Shown here one piece after another: positions 35,099 through 44,566 of a DNA stretch of 64,000 nt. The stretch covers positions 2,232,001 through 2,296,000 of the forward strand of contig NZ_CP186540.1 in the NCBI RefSeq assembly GCF_049389645.1, written 5' to 3'. This DNA comes from Alkalibacterium sp049389645. Its GTDB lineage: Bacteria > Bacillota > Bacilli > Lactobacillales > Carnobacteriaceae_A. Position 1 is the first letter of the stretch, and the number at the start of each line of letters is the position of its first letter. The position numbers and the translations under genes were made by a program. The notes below the pieces were generated by a model that was not told the DNA's origin, searched no databases, and saw nothing but the letters and a program-made list of their open reading frames with translations.

Positions 35099-36196
35099 AT
35101 GAAGAGGCATAAAGAGGGAATAGCGGGACTTTGTATATTCATATTCACAGCTATCCTTTTAGTGGGTTGTACAAATAATTCCGAAGAATCTTCCCGTGAC
35201 TTTGATTCTACAGAGATTAATGGTTCAGTTAAAGAAATTTCAAAAAACGATGAAGCAGAGCGAAAGTTAAAGATAGGTTTTTCCATGGATACTCTCGTTG
35301 AAGAACGATGGGAGAAAGACAAGCTTATGTTTAAAGAGTCGATTGAATCGTTGGGTGCTGAAGTTGAAATAAAAGCAGCAAACGGTAATGATGCCCTTCA
35401 AATAGCACAAGCTGAAACAATGATCAGCCAAGGGATCGATTTGCTTGTGCTGGTCCCACACAACGCTGAGGCTGCAGCTTCTATAGTTGGAAAAGCTCAA
35501 ATGGCAGACATACCTGTCATCTCCTACGATCGACTAGTGATGAATGCCAACGTAGATTTGTACATATCTTTTGATAATGAAAAAATTGGTGCTCTGCAGG
35601 GATACTCCATTACTCAATTGGTACCTGAAGGTAAATATGTGTATATTGCAGGAGCTAAAACGGATAATAACGCTCATCTTATGAAGAAAGGCTTATATGA
35701 AGTTCTGCAACCTTTCATACAGGATGGAAAGATCGAAGTAGTCTATGATCAGTGGACAGATGCTTGGATGCCAGAGAATGCAAAAGCGAATATGAAAGCA
35801 GCTCTTCTTGCTAACGAGAATAAGATTGATGCAGTCATTGCTGGAAATGATGCTACTGCAGGTGGAGTGATCGAAGCATTGGAAGAACAAGGCTTGTCAG
35901 GAAAGATACCCGTTGTCGGACAGGATGCGGAGTTAGAAGGCGTTCGAAGAATAGTAGCCGGCACCCAATCCATGACGGTTTATAAATCAATCAAGTCATT
36001 GACCGAACAAGCTGCCGAAATAGCGGTCAAGATGGCAGGGGGCGAAACAATTGAAACTGTTACCACAATTAATAATGGCAAAAAAGATGTCCCTACAGTT
36101 TTATTGACGCCGGTCGTTGTTGATCAGTCGAATATAATGGAAACAGTTATTGATGATGGCTACCACATGAGGGATGATGTGTATCAGAACAACTGA
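35099..36196 (+). CDS. xylF: XylF-type D-xylose-binding lipoprotein
   Basis: A 365-residue lipoprotein precursor (lipobox LVGC). The mature protein closely follows XylF: KIGFSMDTLVEERWEKD, ANGNDALQIAQAETMI, ISYDRLVMNANVDLYISFDNEK, DNNAHLMKKG, IAGNDATAGGVIEAL, GQDAELEGVRRIVAGTQSMTVYK. It binds D-xylose or a close relative outside the cell. It is the last gene of the sensing operon, 13 bases after the regulator, and has no ATPase or permease of its own, so it probably feeds MmsA/MmsB or signals. Start 35099 follows GGGAGG. An intrinsic terminator lies about 140 bases downstream. Confidence 0.88.
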   Translation: MKRHKEGIAGLCIFIFTAILLVGCTNNSEESSRDFDSTEINGSVKEISKNDEAERKLKIGFSMDTLVEERWEKDKLMFKESIESLGAEVEIKAANGNDALQIAQAETMISQGIDLLVLVPHNAEAAASIVGKAQMADIPVISYDRLVMNANVDLYISFDNEKIGALQGYSITQLVPEGKYVYIAGAKTDNNAHLMKKGLYEVLQPFIQDGKIEVVYDQWTDAWMPENAKANMKAALLANENKIDAVIAGNDATAGGVIEALEEQGLSGKIPVVGQDAELEGVRRIVAGTQSMTVYKSIKSLTEQAAEIAVKMAGGETIETVTTINNGKKDVPTVLLTPVVVDQSNIMETVIDDGYHMRDDVYQNN

Positions 36197-36640
36197 TTTT
36201 GTCCAATTAAATGCTGGTTTCAAATCAACGAAATCAAGAATAGCTAAAAAATCGAACAGGTATAGTAAGGTTGTTATAAGAATTAGTGGTCAGAAAAATG
36301 TACATTCTATTTAATCTATTGAAAAAATAAGTCAGGATAAAACCTTCTTTTAGATGAAGGTTTTTTTTATTCGAAAAGACCTGAAGGAACAAAATTTGAA
36401 TGAGAAGCAGTAAAACATCAGCATTTACAAAGATTTCACATGAATTTTATCATGAAATCATTGTAGAATAAACGAAAACTGATACAGTGTCAATTGCTTG
36501 CACTATAATAGACATGACCTCTATACTGATATTTACTGAGAACTCTATCTAATTCGTTGCAAATCATTTATAATGTGGAGTTATAAACGGCAATTATAAA
36601 TTGGAATGAAAAACTGATCAGCTACAAAAAGGGGATTGTT
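36197..36640. other. Intergenic region with terminator
   Basis: No gene is supported. It contains the terminator at 36339-36369 and two TATAAT hexamers (36504-36509, 36569-36574) that may serve the phosphoesterase gene; no good -35 element accompanies them. Confidence 0.45.
36339..36369 (+). terminator. Intrinsic terminator after xylF
   Basis: AAAACCTTC at 36339-36347 pairs with GAAGGTTTT at 36356-36364, followed by further T. It closes the sensing operon. Confidence 0.8.
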
Positions 36641-37498
36641 ATGAATAAAAACAAAAAAATAAGTGTATGGATGATAAGGGTTATATTTATCGCCGGCTTA
36701 TCGTTTTTCTTATATTGGGGAAATAATGCGATTGAAACAACGCATTATTCCTATAGTAGTGATGAAATCCCGCAATCTTTTGATGGATATACCATCGTAC
36801 AAGTATCTGACTTACACAATAAAGATTTTGATGAAAATTTAACGACTAAAATCGAAGCAGAAAACCCGGATATTATAGTAATAACTGGAGATTTGATTGA
36901 CAGAAACAGAACGGATTTAACCATTGCCAAAGACTTTCTGGAAGACGTCAGTTCTATTGCACCTCTATATTTTGTATCGGGCAATCATGAAGTTGCATCT
37001 AACAAATATCCGGAATTGAAGGAAATATTGGATGAAGTAGGAGTCATTAACTTAGATAACGCTAGTCAGATTTTGGAGAAAAACAATGAGCAAATCAATC
37101 TGCTGGGTTTGGCTGATCCGCTCACGATGTTACTTGAAGATATTGAAGAAGAAGGATCGGGTGAACTTGTTCTTCAAAAAAAAATGGAAGAGTTATTGAA
37201 TGAGAGTCCAGCTGATTTCAATCTGCTTCTATCTCACCGCGCTGAATTGATAGATATTTACGAAGAAAGTGACGTCGAACTAGTCCTTACTGGTCATGCC
37301 CATGGTGGACAAATTCGCTTACCGATCATAGGAGGATTATACGCACCTGGACAAGGGTCATTTCCTGATTATACAATTGGAGAGTATACGAAAGGCACTA
37401 CGACAATGATAGTCAGTCGAGGATTAGGAAACAGTGTCTTTCCTTTACGTGTTTTCAATCGTCCGGAACTTGTCGTAATGACTTTGGAAGCACAATAA
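36641..37498 (+). CDS. Membrane-anchored metallophosphoesterase (YkuE-like)
   Basis: A 285-residue protein with one N-terminal membrane span (about 8-26) and a calcineurin-like phosphoesterase domain. The five metal motifs are in order: DLHN, GDLIDRN, GNHE, SHR and GHAHGGQ. YkuE-type enzymes hydrolyse phosphoesters at the cell surface or membrane; some are UDP-diacylglucosamine hydrolase-like, so the substrate here is open. It is a single-gene unit with an AAAGGGG ribosome site. Confidence 0.85.
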   Translation: MNKNKKISVWMIRVIFIAGLSFFLYWGNNAIETTHYSYSSDEIPQSFDGYTIVQVSDLHNKDFDENLTTKIEAENPDIIVITGDLIDRNRTDLTIAKDFLEDVSSIAPLYFVSGNHEVASNKYPELKEILDEVGVINLDNASQILEKNNEQINLLGLADPLTMLLEDIEEEGSGELVLQKKMEELLNESPADFNLLLSHRAELIDIYEESDVELVLTGHAHGGQIRLPIIGGLYAPGQGSFPDYTIGEYTKGTTTMIVSRGLGNSVFPLRVFNRPELVVMTLEAQ

Positions 37499-37604
37499 CG
37501 GCAACTGACTTAATTGCTGCACAGATAAAATCAATTATACTTACTTCTTTTGATTCATTATCGTATAATTGAAGGTAATGAATTTAGAGTGAGGAGAATT
37601 AGTT

Positions 37605-38837
37605 TTGCAAAACAAGAGTAGAATGCACTGGGTCGTAGCTATGACCATGTGTGGACTTGCTGTCAGTGCAGTTGGATTGCCTGTCATGACCAACGGTGTA
37701 TTCATAACGCCAATTGCAGACAGCCTGGGTGTCTATCGCGGATCCGTAGCGATGCACAACACACTGACGTTATTGATGAAAGCTGTTATGTCACTTTATG
37801 TACCAAGTTTGATAAGGAAATTTGGATTAAAACAAGTCATCATCACAGGAGCCTTACTTGGTGGACTATCCAATTATATGCTTGGTTGGGTAGACTCAAT
37901 ATGGTTATTCAATATTTTAGGTACCCTTCGAGGAGTCGGAACGGGCATGTTGGCTTGGGTGCCGTTGACCATTGTTATCAATGAATGGTTCAGCGAGAAG
38001 CATGGTTTGGTAACCAGCATCGTCCTCAGTTTCAGTAGTATTACTGGAGCAATATTCTCGCCGGTTTTCTCATCACTGATCACCAGTCTCGGCTGGCAAC
38101 AGTCCTACCGCATTATGGGGATGCTGATTATCCTGTTTGCTTTACCAGCTATTATAATCCCGTTCACTGTTGACCCGAAGGAAAGTGGTTATTTACCCTA
38201 TGGTTCAAAAGAATTAGATGAAGACGGAGCCCGACGAGGGACCTTTATTAAACGTGAAGAGCACCGGGAAGTTTCAATGTACATTTTCGGTCTGCTATTC
38301 ATTTTCACAATGTTTCAAACGTTATTGATCGGTGTTCCGCAGCATTTCCCTGGGTTTGCTCAAACACTCGATTATTCTTCTGATGTTGGCGCAGTGATGT
38401 TATCAGTGGCAATGATAAGTAGCATTGGCTTCAAATTAAGTCTCGGTTACGTGAGTGATCGAGTAGGGCCTGTGAAAAGCACCATCAGTGTCTTGGCCTT
38501 GATTGGGTTGTCCAGTGTCATACTGTTGTTGACTGAGATCATTCCGATGCTATATGTCGGGGCATTTCTTTTTGGTGCGGCATATTCTATCCCTTCGGTA
38601 AGCGTCACCTTGCTGACCAAAGAATTCTTTGGTCGCTACAACTTTACACGTTTGTACCCGATCCTCGCCTTTTCAACCAGCTTTGGCGGGGCGATATCAT
38701 TAGCAGCCGTGGGCTTTATCTATGACTTTACTGGTTCTTATACACCTGCATTCGCCATTACATTCGGCATCAATATTTTCAATATAATTTTACTGCTGCT
38801 CATGACGCACAGAATCAAGAAGAACAAAACGAGTTGA
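37605..38837 (+). CDS. MFS transporter (oxalate/formate or monocarboxylate-antiporter-like)
   Basis: A 410-residue major-facilitator protein with 12 predicted spans. ADSLGVYRGSVAMHNT and the loop GYVSDRVGPVKS match the OFA/MCT-like branch. It begins with TTG, backed by GAGGAG ten bases upstream. The gene precedes a peptidase-like gene and ends with its own terminator. The substrate is unknown; family members carry organic acids or drugs. A decayed relative of the same branch lies at 56258-57471. Confidence 0.8.
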   Translation: MQNKSRMHWVVAMTMCGLAVSAVGLPVMTNGVFITPIADSLGVYRGSVAMHNTLTLLMKAVMSLYVPSLIRKFGLKQVIITGALLGGLSNYMLGWVDSIWLFNILGTLRGVGTGMLAWVPLTIVINEWFSEKHGLVTSIVLSFSSITGAIFSPVFSSLITSLGWQQSYRIMGMLIILFALPAIIIPFTVDPKESGYLPYGSKELDEDGARRGTFIKREEHREVSMYIFGLLFIFTMFQTLLIGVPQHFPGFAQTLDYSSDVGAVMLSVAMISSIGFKLSLGYVSDRVGPVKSTISVLALIGLSSVILLLTEIIPMLYVGAFLFGAAYSIPSVSVTLLTKEFFGRYNFTRLYPILAFSTSFGGAISLAAVGFIYDFTGSYTPAFAITFGINIFNIILLLLMTHRIKKNKTS

Positions 38838-38842
38838 ATGTA

Positions 38843-38873
38843 AAAACCGATGCGGTCATGCATCGGTTTTTTT
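38843..38873 (+). terminator. Intrinsic terminator
   Basis: AAAACCGATG at 38843-38852 pairs with CATCGGTTTT at 38861-38870, followed by TTT. It ends the MFS gene. Confidence 0.85.
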
Positions 38874-38923
38874 GATATATTGTGCTATGATAAACGTTAA
38901 TGAAGAGCAGTAGGAGGCTATCC

Positions 38924-40321
38924 ATGAATTATGACTATGAAAAGTCAATATATACAGCAGTTCAAGCACCGAAACCTGAGGAAGATTTAAAGAACATTTC
39001 GCTGACAGATGCAACGATGCGGGAACGATACGACAAAGTGCTAGCTCAAATGAAGAAGAGAAACATATCCACTCTAGTCATTTACGAGGACTTGGAACAT
39101 GGTTCGAACTTTGAGTACTTGACCGGTTTTTTGACGCGCTTTGAAGAAGGGGTACTTATTCTGCATGACGACGGAACTGTCTTTTATCTTCTGGGGAATG
39201 AAAATCTCAAACTCAAAGATAAGGCCCGATTAAAAGGCGACCTCGTACATGTGCCTCATTTTTCTCTACCAGACCAGCCCATGGAACCCGCTAGTAGCTT
39301 TAGTGACGTTTTCACTGAAAATCTTATCAAACAGGACAAGCAAGTTGGCATTGTTGGTTGGAAGTTGTTCACTGGAGTTAAGGATCCAAATAGCCAACTG
39401 TTTGATGTCCCACATTATATAGTTGAAAGATTGATCGCTATTGCCGGGAAAAGTAAACTAGTGAATGCGACCGATCTGTTTATTGGTCGTGAGGGAGCAC
39501 GGACAACTAACAATGCCAATGAAGTGGCGCACTATGAATTTGGTGCGGCGCTGGCTTCGTCACGCATGCTGAACACATTGGATGCCGTTGCACTCGGTCA
39601 GACAGAATGGGAACTGGGAGGGTTGCTAAACGCTTATGGCCAACCCAACAGTGTCGTCACGATTGCCGCAACGGGCCAGCGTTTTGATCAGGCAAATCTG
39701 TATCCGTCTGGAAAAGAAATCCAACTGGGAGATAAACTGTCGCTGACGGTTGGATACAAAGGTGGCCTTCAAAGCCGTGGGCCGATTGCTGTCCACGAGG
39801 CGTCCGAACTACCTGAAGAGCATCGGGATTATTTAGATAAAGTGGCGAAGCCCTATTTCACCGCAGTCGTGGCCTGGCTGGAACAGGTGCACATCGGTAT
39901 GGAAGGAAAAGACGTTTACGCTTTGATTGGTTCCGTTTTACCCAAAGATGTGTACGACTGGAAACTCAATCCGGGACATCTGACGGCAGATGAAGAGTGG
40001 GTGGCTTCGCCGATCTCTAAAGAATCTGAAACGTCACTTAAAAGCGGCATGCTGTTCCAGGTCGATATCATTCCTTCCGTCAAAGGTTACCCGGGAGTGA
40101 GCGCTGAAGGTGGCGTCGTTTTAGCCGATGAAGAGCTGAAGAACGAAATTAGAGCGACGTATCCTGAAGTCTGGCAACGGATGGAAACGAGAAAAGCATA
40201 TGTGAGAGACATTTTAGGTATCAACACGCATGAAGATATCTTGTTTTCCGGCAATGCCACACCATACCTCAGACCGTTTGCTTTAAACAAAGAAAAGGCA
40301 ATGGTTTGGAGAAACAGTTAA
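38924..40321 (+). CDS. M24 (aminopeptidase P/prolidase-like) protein with degenerate metal site
   Basis: A 465-residue protein with an N-terminal creatinase-like domain (LVIYEDLEHGSNFEYLTGF, LLGNENL) and a C-terminal pita-bread domain. A true M24 peptidase needs two aspartates, a histidine and two glutamates. Here the first segment reads LSLTVGYKGGLQSRG without the aspartates; a histidine remains in NPGHLT, EPG is replaced by DIIPS, and a glutamate remains in VSAEGG. It is therefore unlikely to be an ordinary metallopeptidase and may bind rather than cut. AGGAGG supports the ATG at 38924. It may be cotranscribed with the aldo/keto reductase 80 bases downstream. Confidence 0.7.
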   Translation: MNYDYEKSIYTAVQAPKPEEDLKNISLTDATMRERYDKVLAQMKKRNISTLVIYEDLEHGSNFEYLTGFLTRFEEGVLILHDDGTVFYLLGNENLKLKDKARLKGDLVHVPHFSLPDQPMEPASSFSDVFTENLIKQDKQVGIVGWKLFTGVKDPNSQLFDVPHYIVERLIAIAGKSKLVNATDLFIGREGARTTNNANEVAHYEFGAALASSRMLNTLDAVALGQTEWELGGLLNAYGQPNSVVTIAATGQRFDQANLYPSGKEIQLGDKLSLTVGYKGGLQSRGPIAVHEASELPEEHRDYLDKVAKPYFTAVVAWLEQVHIGMEGKDVYALIGSVLPKDVYDWKLNPGHLTADEEWVASPISKESETSLKSGMLFQVDIIPSVKGYPGVSAEGGVVLADEELKNEIRATYPEVWQRMETRKAYVRDILGINTHEDILFSGNATPYLRPFALNKEKAMVWRNS

Positions 40322-40400
40322 AAACGATAATTGTTCTAACAAGATAGATATGAGCACTTAAGATATAATAGAAACAGATAGTATGAAAGGAGTTATTTAA

Positions 40401-41249
40401 ATGACAATGCAACACTATTTTGAAGCGAATGATGGCTCTCGGTTACCGAAGATCGGTCTGGGCACGGTTTACATCAAAGGGGCTAAAGGCGTGACGAGCA
40501 CGTTATCCGCGATCAACAATGGCTATCGACTGATCGACACGTCGACCAATTACAACAACGAAGGGATGGTTGGTGAAGCGATTCGCCGGTCGTCTATCCC
40601 AAGAGAAGACTTCATCATCAGTTCCAAGTTACCGGGTGAGGCTCATGAATACGATAAAGCGATCCTGATGATCCAGGAATCTCTTTACCGCATGGGACTG
40701 GATTACTTTGACAAATACATGATCCACTGGCCACTGCCTAAACAGGATAAATATGTAGAAGCCTGGCAGGCATTGGTGGATGCGCAGAAGTTTGGACTGA
40801 TCAAAACGATCGGTGTCTCTAATTTCCTGGAAGAACATCTGGACCGCATCATCGACGAAACGGGTGTGACACCGGCGACGAATCAGATCGAACGTCATCC
40901 TTACTTTAATAACAATGAACTGGTCCAAGTGAACAAGGAACGCGGAATCATTACAGAAGGCTGGAGTCCGTTTGGCCGCGATAAAAACGAGGTCCTCGAA
41001 AATGATGTGTTGAAAGAAATTGGAAAGAAATACGGGAAGTCTCCTGCCCAGGTCATTTTAAGATGGAATGTGGAGAGTGACATCTTGACTGTTGCAAAAG
41101 CCGCTTCATCAAAAAACCAGCAAGCTAACTTAGACATCTTTGATTTTTCATTGACCGAAGAAGAGGTAGGAAAGATCAATGCCTTGGATAAAGGTGAACC
41201 CGGAAGACTGGATGGTCAGCACCCTAATGACTATGAAGAGTTTGACTAG
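40401..41249 (+). CDS. Aldo/keto reductase
   Basis: A 282-residue NADPH-dependent aldo/keto reductase of the 2,5-diketo-gluconate type. The catalytic set Asp-Tyr-Lys-His is visible: LIDTSTNYNNE (Asp, Tyr), SSKLPG (Lys) and MIHWPLP (His). GVSNFLEEHLD follows, and KAASSKNQQANLD in the C-terminal half binds NADPH. Real substrates of such enzymes are usually small aldehydes or ketones and cannot be told from sequence. It follows the M24-like gene by about 80 bases and ends with a terminator. Confidence 0.88.
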   Translation: MTMQHYFEANDGSRLPKIGLGTVYIKGAKGVTSTLSAINNGYRLIDTSTNYNNEGMVGEAIRRSSIPREDFIISSKLPGEAHEYDKAILMIQESLYRMGLDYFDKYMIHWPLPKQDKYVEAWQALVDAQKFGLIKTIGVSNFLEEHLDRIIDETGVTPATNQIERHPYFNNNELVQVNKERGIITEGWSPFGRDKNEVLENDVLKEIGKKYGKSPAQVILRWNVESDILTVAKAASSKNQQANLDIFDFSLTEEEVGKINALDKGEPGRLDGQHPNDYEEFD

Positions 41250-41283
41250 GCAATACTGAAATTCAATCAATCAAATACGAAGA

Positions 41284-41322
41284 CAAAAACGCTCATTGAT
41301 TTATTCGATGAGCGTTTTTGTT
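41284..41322 (+). terminator. Intrinsic terminator
   Basis: CAAAAACGCTCAT at 41284-41296 pairs perfectly with ATGAGCGTTTTTG at 41308-41320, with T-rich sequence. It ends the aldo/keto reductase transcript. Confidence 0.88.
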
Positions 41323-41385
41323 TAAGGAATAATACTTTTTATATTATGATTAAGTCATATCAGTAAACTGTGAAGGATGATTACA

Positions 41386-44067
41386 ATGTCCGATGATAGC
41401 CAATCAAACAAAAAATTATATCAGTACACTCCAGAAGAAATTATCGATCGATTCGATACAGATACCTCGGAAGGTTTAAGTGCAGGCGAAGCGAAAAAAC
41501 GTTTAGAACGAGACGGGTTAAACGAAATAAAACAGGAAAAAACATCCAAATGGACCATTTTGATCAGGCAGTTAAACAACGTTGTGATTTACATACTGTT
41601 TGCAGCGGTGGCTTTAACGCTTGGGATGGGACATTATTCTGATGCCGTCGTCATTGGTCTGGTTATTATAGCGAATACCTTTATCGGCTATTATCAGGAA
41701 GTGAACGCATCGAATGCCTTGGAAAAAATAAAAGACATGTTATCAACGAAGGCCACTGTGATAAGAGACGGAAAACGAATGGACATCCCTGCCGAAGAAG
41801 TGGTTAAAGGTGACATGGTTTATATAGAAGCAGGAGATAATATCCCGGCTGACTTACGTCTTGTTCACGCTGAAAACATAAAAGTTCAGGAATCGTCTTT
41901 GACAGGTGAATCAGGTTCTGTTGAGAAATTCGAAGACGCACTAGAGGGGATTCTATCTACAGGAGATCAGAGGAATATGGTTTTTTCTTCGACTGCTGTG
42001 ACAAATGGTAATGGGACCGGTGTTGTTATCGCAATAGCCGAGGAAACAGAGATTGGTAAAATAAGTTCGGCTGTCAGTGAACAGTCCCATAAGAAAACAC
42101 CGTTAATGAAAGAAATCGACCAGTTAGGTAAAAACATCTCATACGTCATTTTAGGTGTGGCCGCACTGTTGTTTGTTTTTGGTTTGTTTATAGGTGATTA
42201 TACAATTGCAGCACTCTCACTTGCTGTGATCACGATGATCGTTGGTTCTGTTCCGGAAGGGTTGCCAGCTACAACATCGGTCGTCTTGGCGATGGGTGTC
42301 AGAGATATGGCTAATAAAAAAAATACCATCATCAAAACCTTACCTGCGGCTGAAACGTTGGGTTCAGTAGACATCATTGCCACAGATAAAACAGGTACCT
42401 TAACCAGAAACGAAATGACTGTTCAGAAAATCATCACCACAGAAGGGGAATATGAAGTAACGGGTGTGGGTTATGCCCCTAAAGGTGAAGTGTTGAAAAA
42501 TGGTGAAGCTGTTAATGTTGATGAGTCACCTATTTTAAAAGAATTGATTCAATCCGGATATGAAGCGAATGAAACAACCTTGGAACAAGAAAATGGTCAC
42601 TGGATCATCAATGGTGAACCGACAGATGGATCCTTTTTAACCTTATATCAGAAAGTCTATCAAACAGAGGAAACGGATTATGAAGAAATGGACCGTATTC
42701 CATTTGATTCAGAGTATCGTTATATAGCCTCTCTTTCACAGCACAAAAAAACCGGTGAACAGAAGATCTATATTAAAGGTTCTCCAGACAAGATTTTCGA
42801 AATGGCCGAATCCTTTGATTCAAATTTCAATCTCTCACACTGGCAGGATATAGTGGAAGACTTATCTTCTCAAGGAGAACGCGTTGTTGCCGTAGGGGTC
42901 AAAAGTCTCGAGCAGCATAAAGAGGACATCGATCATGATGACTTGGACGGCGGGGTCAAATTTCTGGGTATTGTAGGGATCATGGACCCACCGAGAGACG
43001 AGATCATCGAATCGATCAAAACCATGCGCACGGCTGGTGTCGAGGTTAAAATGATCACAGGTGATCACCCCGGTACGGCTAAAGCCATTGCGGAACAATT
43101 GGGGCTGGCAGAAACGGTCAATGCCATTACCGGTCTGGAATTGGATGAAATGAGTGAAGAGGAATTAACAGAAAAGATCAATGATTATCAAGTGTTTGCA
43201 CGAACGACGCCGGATAATAAACTGCAGATCGTCAAAGCGTATCAGCGAAGTGGCAAAGTTATCGCTATGGTAGGAGACGGTGTTAATGATGCGCCTGCTC
43301 TTCAGACTTCTGATATCGGTGTGGCCATGGGAATAAAAGGGACAGATGTCTCGAAAGATTCTGCGAACATGGTCCTGGCCAATGATGATTTCTCAACGAT
43401 GAGTACCGCGATTCATGAAGGACGTCGTATATATGACAATATCAAAAAGAGTATTTTGTATCTCCTGCCGACATCCTTTGCGGAAGGTTTGATCATTGCG
43501 ATCACCCTCTTAATGCAAAATGATTTACCTCTTCAGGCGACGCAAATGTTGTGGATCAATATGGTCTCGGCCATCACTATTCAGTTTGCTTTTATTTTTG
43601 AACCGGCCGAAGAAGGGATCATGGAACGTCCGCCAAGAGACACGACGGAACCGTTTATTGACAAGCGGCAAGCATTCCAAATTGCTTATGTATCCATCTT
43701 GATGGCTACGTTAAGCTTGATTGCCTACGATTGGCTGATAGAATACGGGGCTAATCAAGCTACAGCAAGTACGATGGTCGTGAATATTATGGTCATGAGC
43801 AAGATCTTTTATCTCTTTAATATTCGCACGCGTAAACTTGCCTTTTCAAAAGAATTTTTCAGCAACAAAAAAGCGTTCCTTATCATAGGGGTTATGCTTA
43901 TTCTACAATTGATACTAACGTATGTACCTTTCATGCAGCGTTATTTCTACACTGAGGGGTTAAACAGTTTGGAATGGCTGATCGCTGTAGGTGTCGGTAT
44001 CATTGTGTTGCTAGTAGCTGAAACGGACAAATTCATCCGCTTGAAAATATTGAAGAAAGAAGAGTAA
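41386..44067 (+). CDS. P2-type cation-transporting ATPase
   Basis: An 893-residue P-type ATPase with an N-terminal cation_ATPase_N domain, about ten spans, the actuator TGES loop, phosphorylation site DKTGT (D334) and the hinge GDGVNDAPAL. The M4 motif PEGLP matches calcium/sodium-type pumps. In M6, however, the sequence NMVSAITIQF has alanine where the calcium pump has its Asp800 ligand, so the transported ion is uncertain. The start 41386 lies six bases after AAGGATGA; an in-frame ATG at 41377 overlaps that site. It is a single-gene unit. Confidence 0.87.
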   Translation: MSDDSQSNKKLYQYTPEEIIDRFDTDTSEGLSAGEAKKRLERDGLNEIKQEKTSKWTILIRQLNNVVIYILFAAVALTLGMGHYSDAVVIGLVIIANTFIGYYQEVNASNALEKIKDMLSTKATVIRDGKRMDIPAEEVVKGDMVYIEAGDNIPADLRLVHAENIKVQESSLTGESGSVEKFEDALEGILSTGDQRNMVFSSTAVTNGNGTGVVIAIAEETEIGKISSAVSEQSHKKTPLMKEIDQLGKNISYVILGVAALLFVFGLFIGDYTIAALSLAVITMIVGSVPEGLPATTSVVLAMGVRDMANKKNTIIKTLPAAETLGSVDIIATDKTGTLTRNEMTVQKIITTEGEYEVTGVGYAPKGEVLKNGEAVNVDESPILKELIQSGYEANETTLEQENGHWIINGEPTDGSFLTLYQKVYQTEETDYEEMDRIPFDSEYRYIASLSQHKKTGEQKIYIKGSPDKIFEMAESFDSNFNLSHWQDIVEDLSSQGERVVAVGVKSLEQHKEDIDHDDLDGGVKFLGIVGIMDPPRDEIIESIKTMRTAGVEVKMITGDHPGTAKAIAEQLGLAETVNAITGLELDEMSEEELTEKINDYQVFARTTPDNKLQIVKAYQRSGKVIAMVGDGVNDAPALQTSDIGVAMGIKGTDVSKDSANMVLANDDFSTMSTAIHEGRRIYDNIKKSILYLLPTSFAEGLIIAITLLMQNDLPLQATQMLWINMVSAITIQFAFIFEPAEEGIMERPPRDTTEPFIDKRQAFQIAYVSILMATLSLIAYDWLIEYGANQATASTMVVNIMVMSKIFYLFNIRTRKLAFSKEFFSNKKAFLIIGVMLILQLILTYVPFMQRYFYTEGLNSLEWLIAVGVGIIVLLVAETDKFIRLKILKKEE

Positions 44068-44079
44068 ATAATACTGTCT

Positions 44080-44111
44080 GAGAGTTCGTTCTAAACGAGC
44101 TCTCTTTTTTT
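44080..44111 (+). terminator. Intrinsic terminator after the P-type ATPase
   Basis: GAGAGTTCGTT pairs with AACGAGCTCTC with one G-T pair around a CTA loop, followed by seven T. Confidence 0.82.
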
Positions 44112-44566
44112 ACGGGAAAATCAAGGGCAAAGAGAGGGGTATACAGTTTCATATGTTAGGTAGGGAACACTTCGGTAAGTTGACAAGAGATTCTGCTGCC
44201 TAATGACCGAAGTTTGCCAAGTTCGGTAAGTTCACTGCTTCCATTATGCTGTAAGTGTCGAACTGACGGTAACTTCGACATGTAGGATTTCAAATGTCTT
44301 TTCTAATTGTCGAACCGGGCCCTGTTCGGTAGTTTCAAACGTATATTTTTTCTGAACCTACCGAAGTTACGGCAGGTTCGACACTTTTATAGGAAAATGC
44401 AAATCCTACTTACCGAACTTTGAAAGGGGCAGTAACGATCAACTCAAATGTAAATCGGAACTTAGCTCACTGTACATAATGTTTTTTAGAATTACAAAGA
44501 TAGTTACGAATTTTTTACCTATTCAAATGCTATACTAAGGGTAAACAGAAGAGTGAGGGGACCAAA
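44112..44566. other. Gene-free island of ACCGAA/TTCGGT words
   Basis: No gene was found. TTCGGT or its complement ACCGAA occurs at least six times between 44171 and 44418 in both orientations: near 44171, 44206, 44222, 44325, 44360 and 44412. A long imperfect inverted repeat joins 44256-44276 with 44362-44383, and GTAGGATTT at 44282 recurs inverted near 44402. A TATACT at 44531-44536 may be the -10 of the acetyltransferase gene. Confidence 0.6.
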
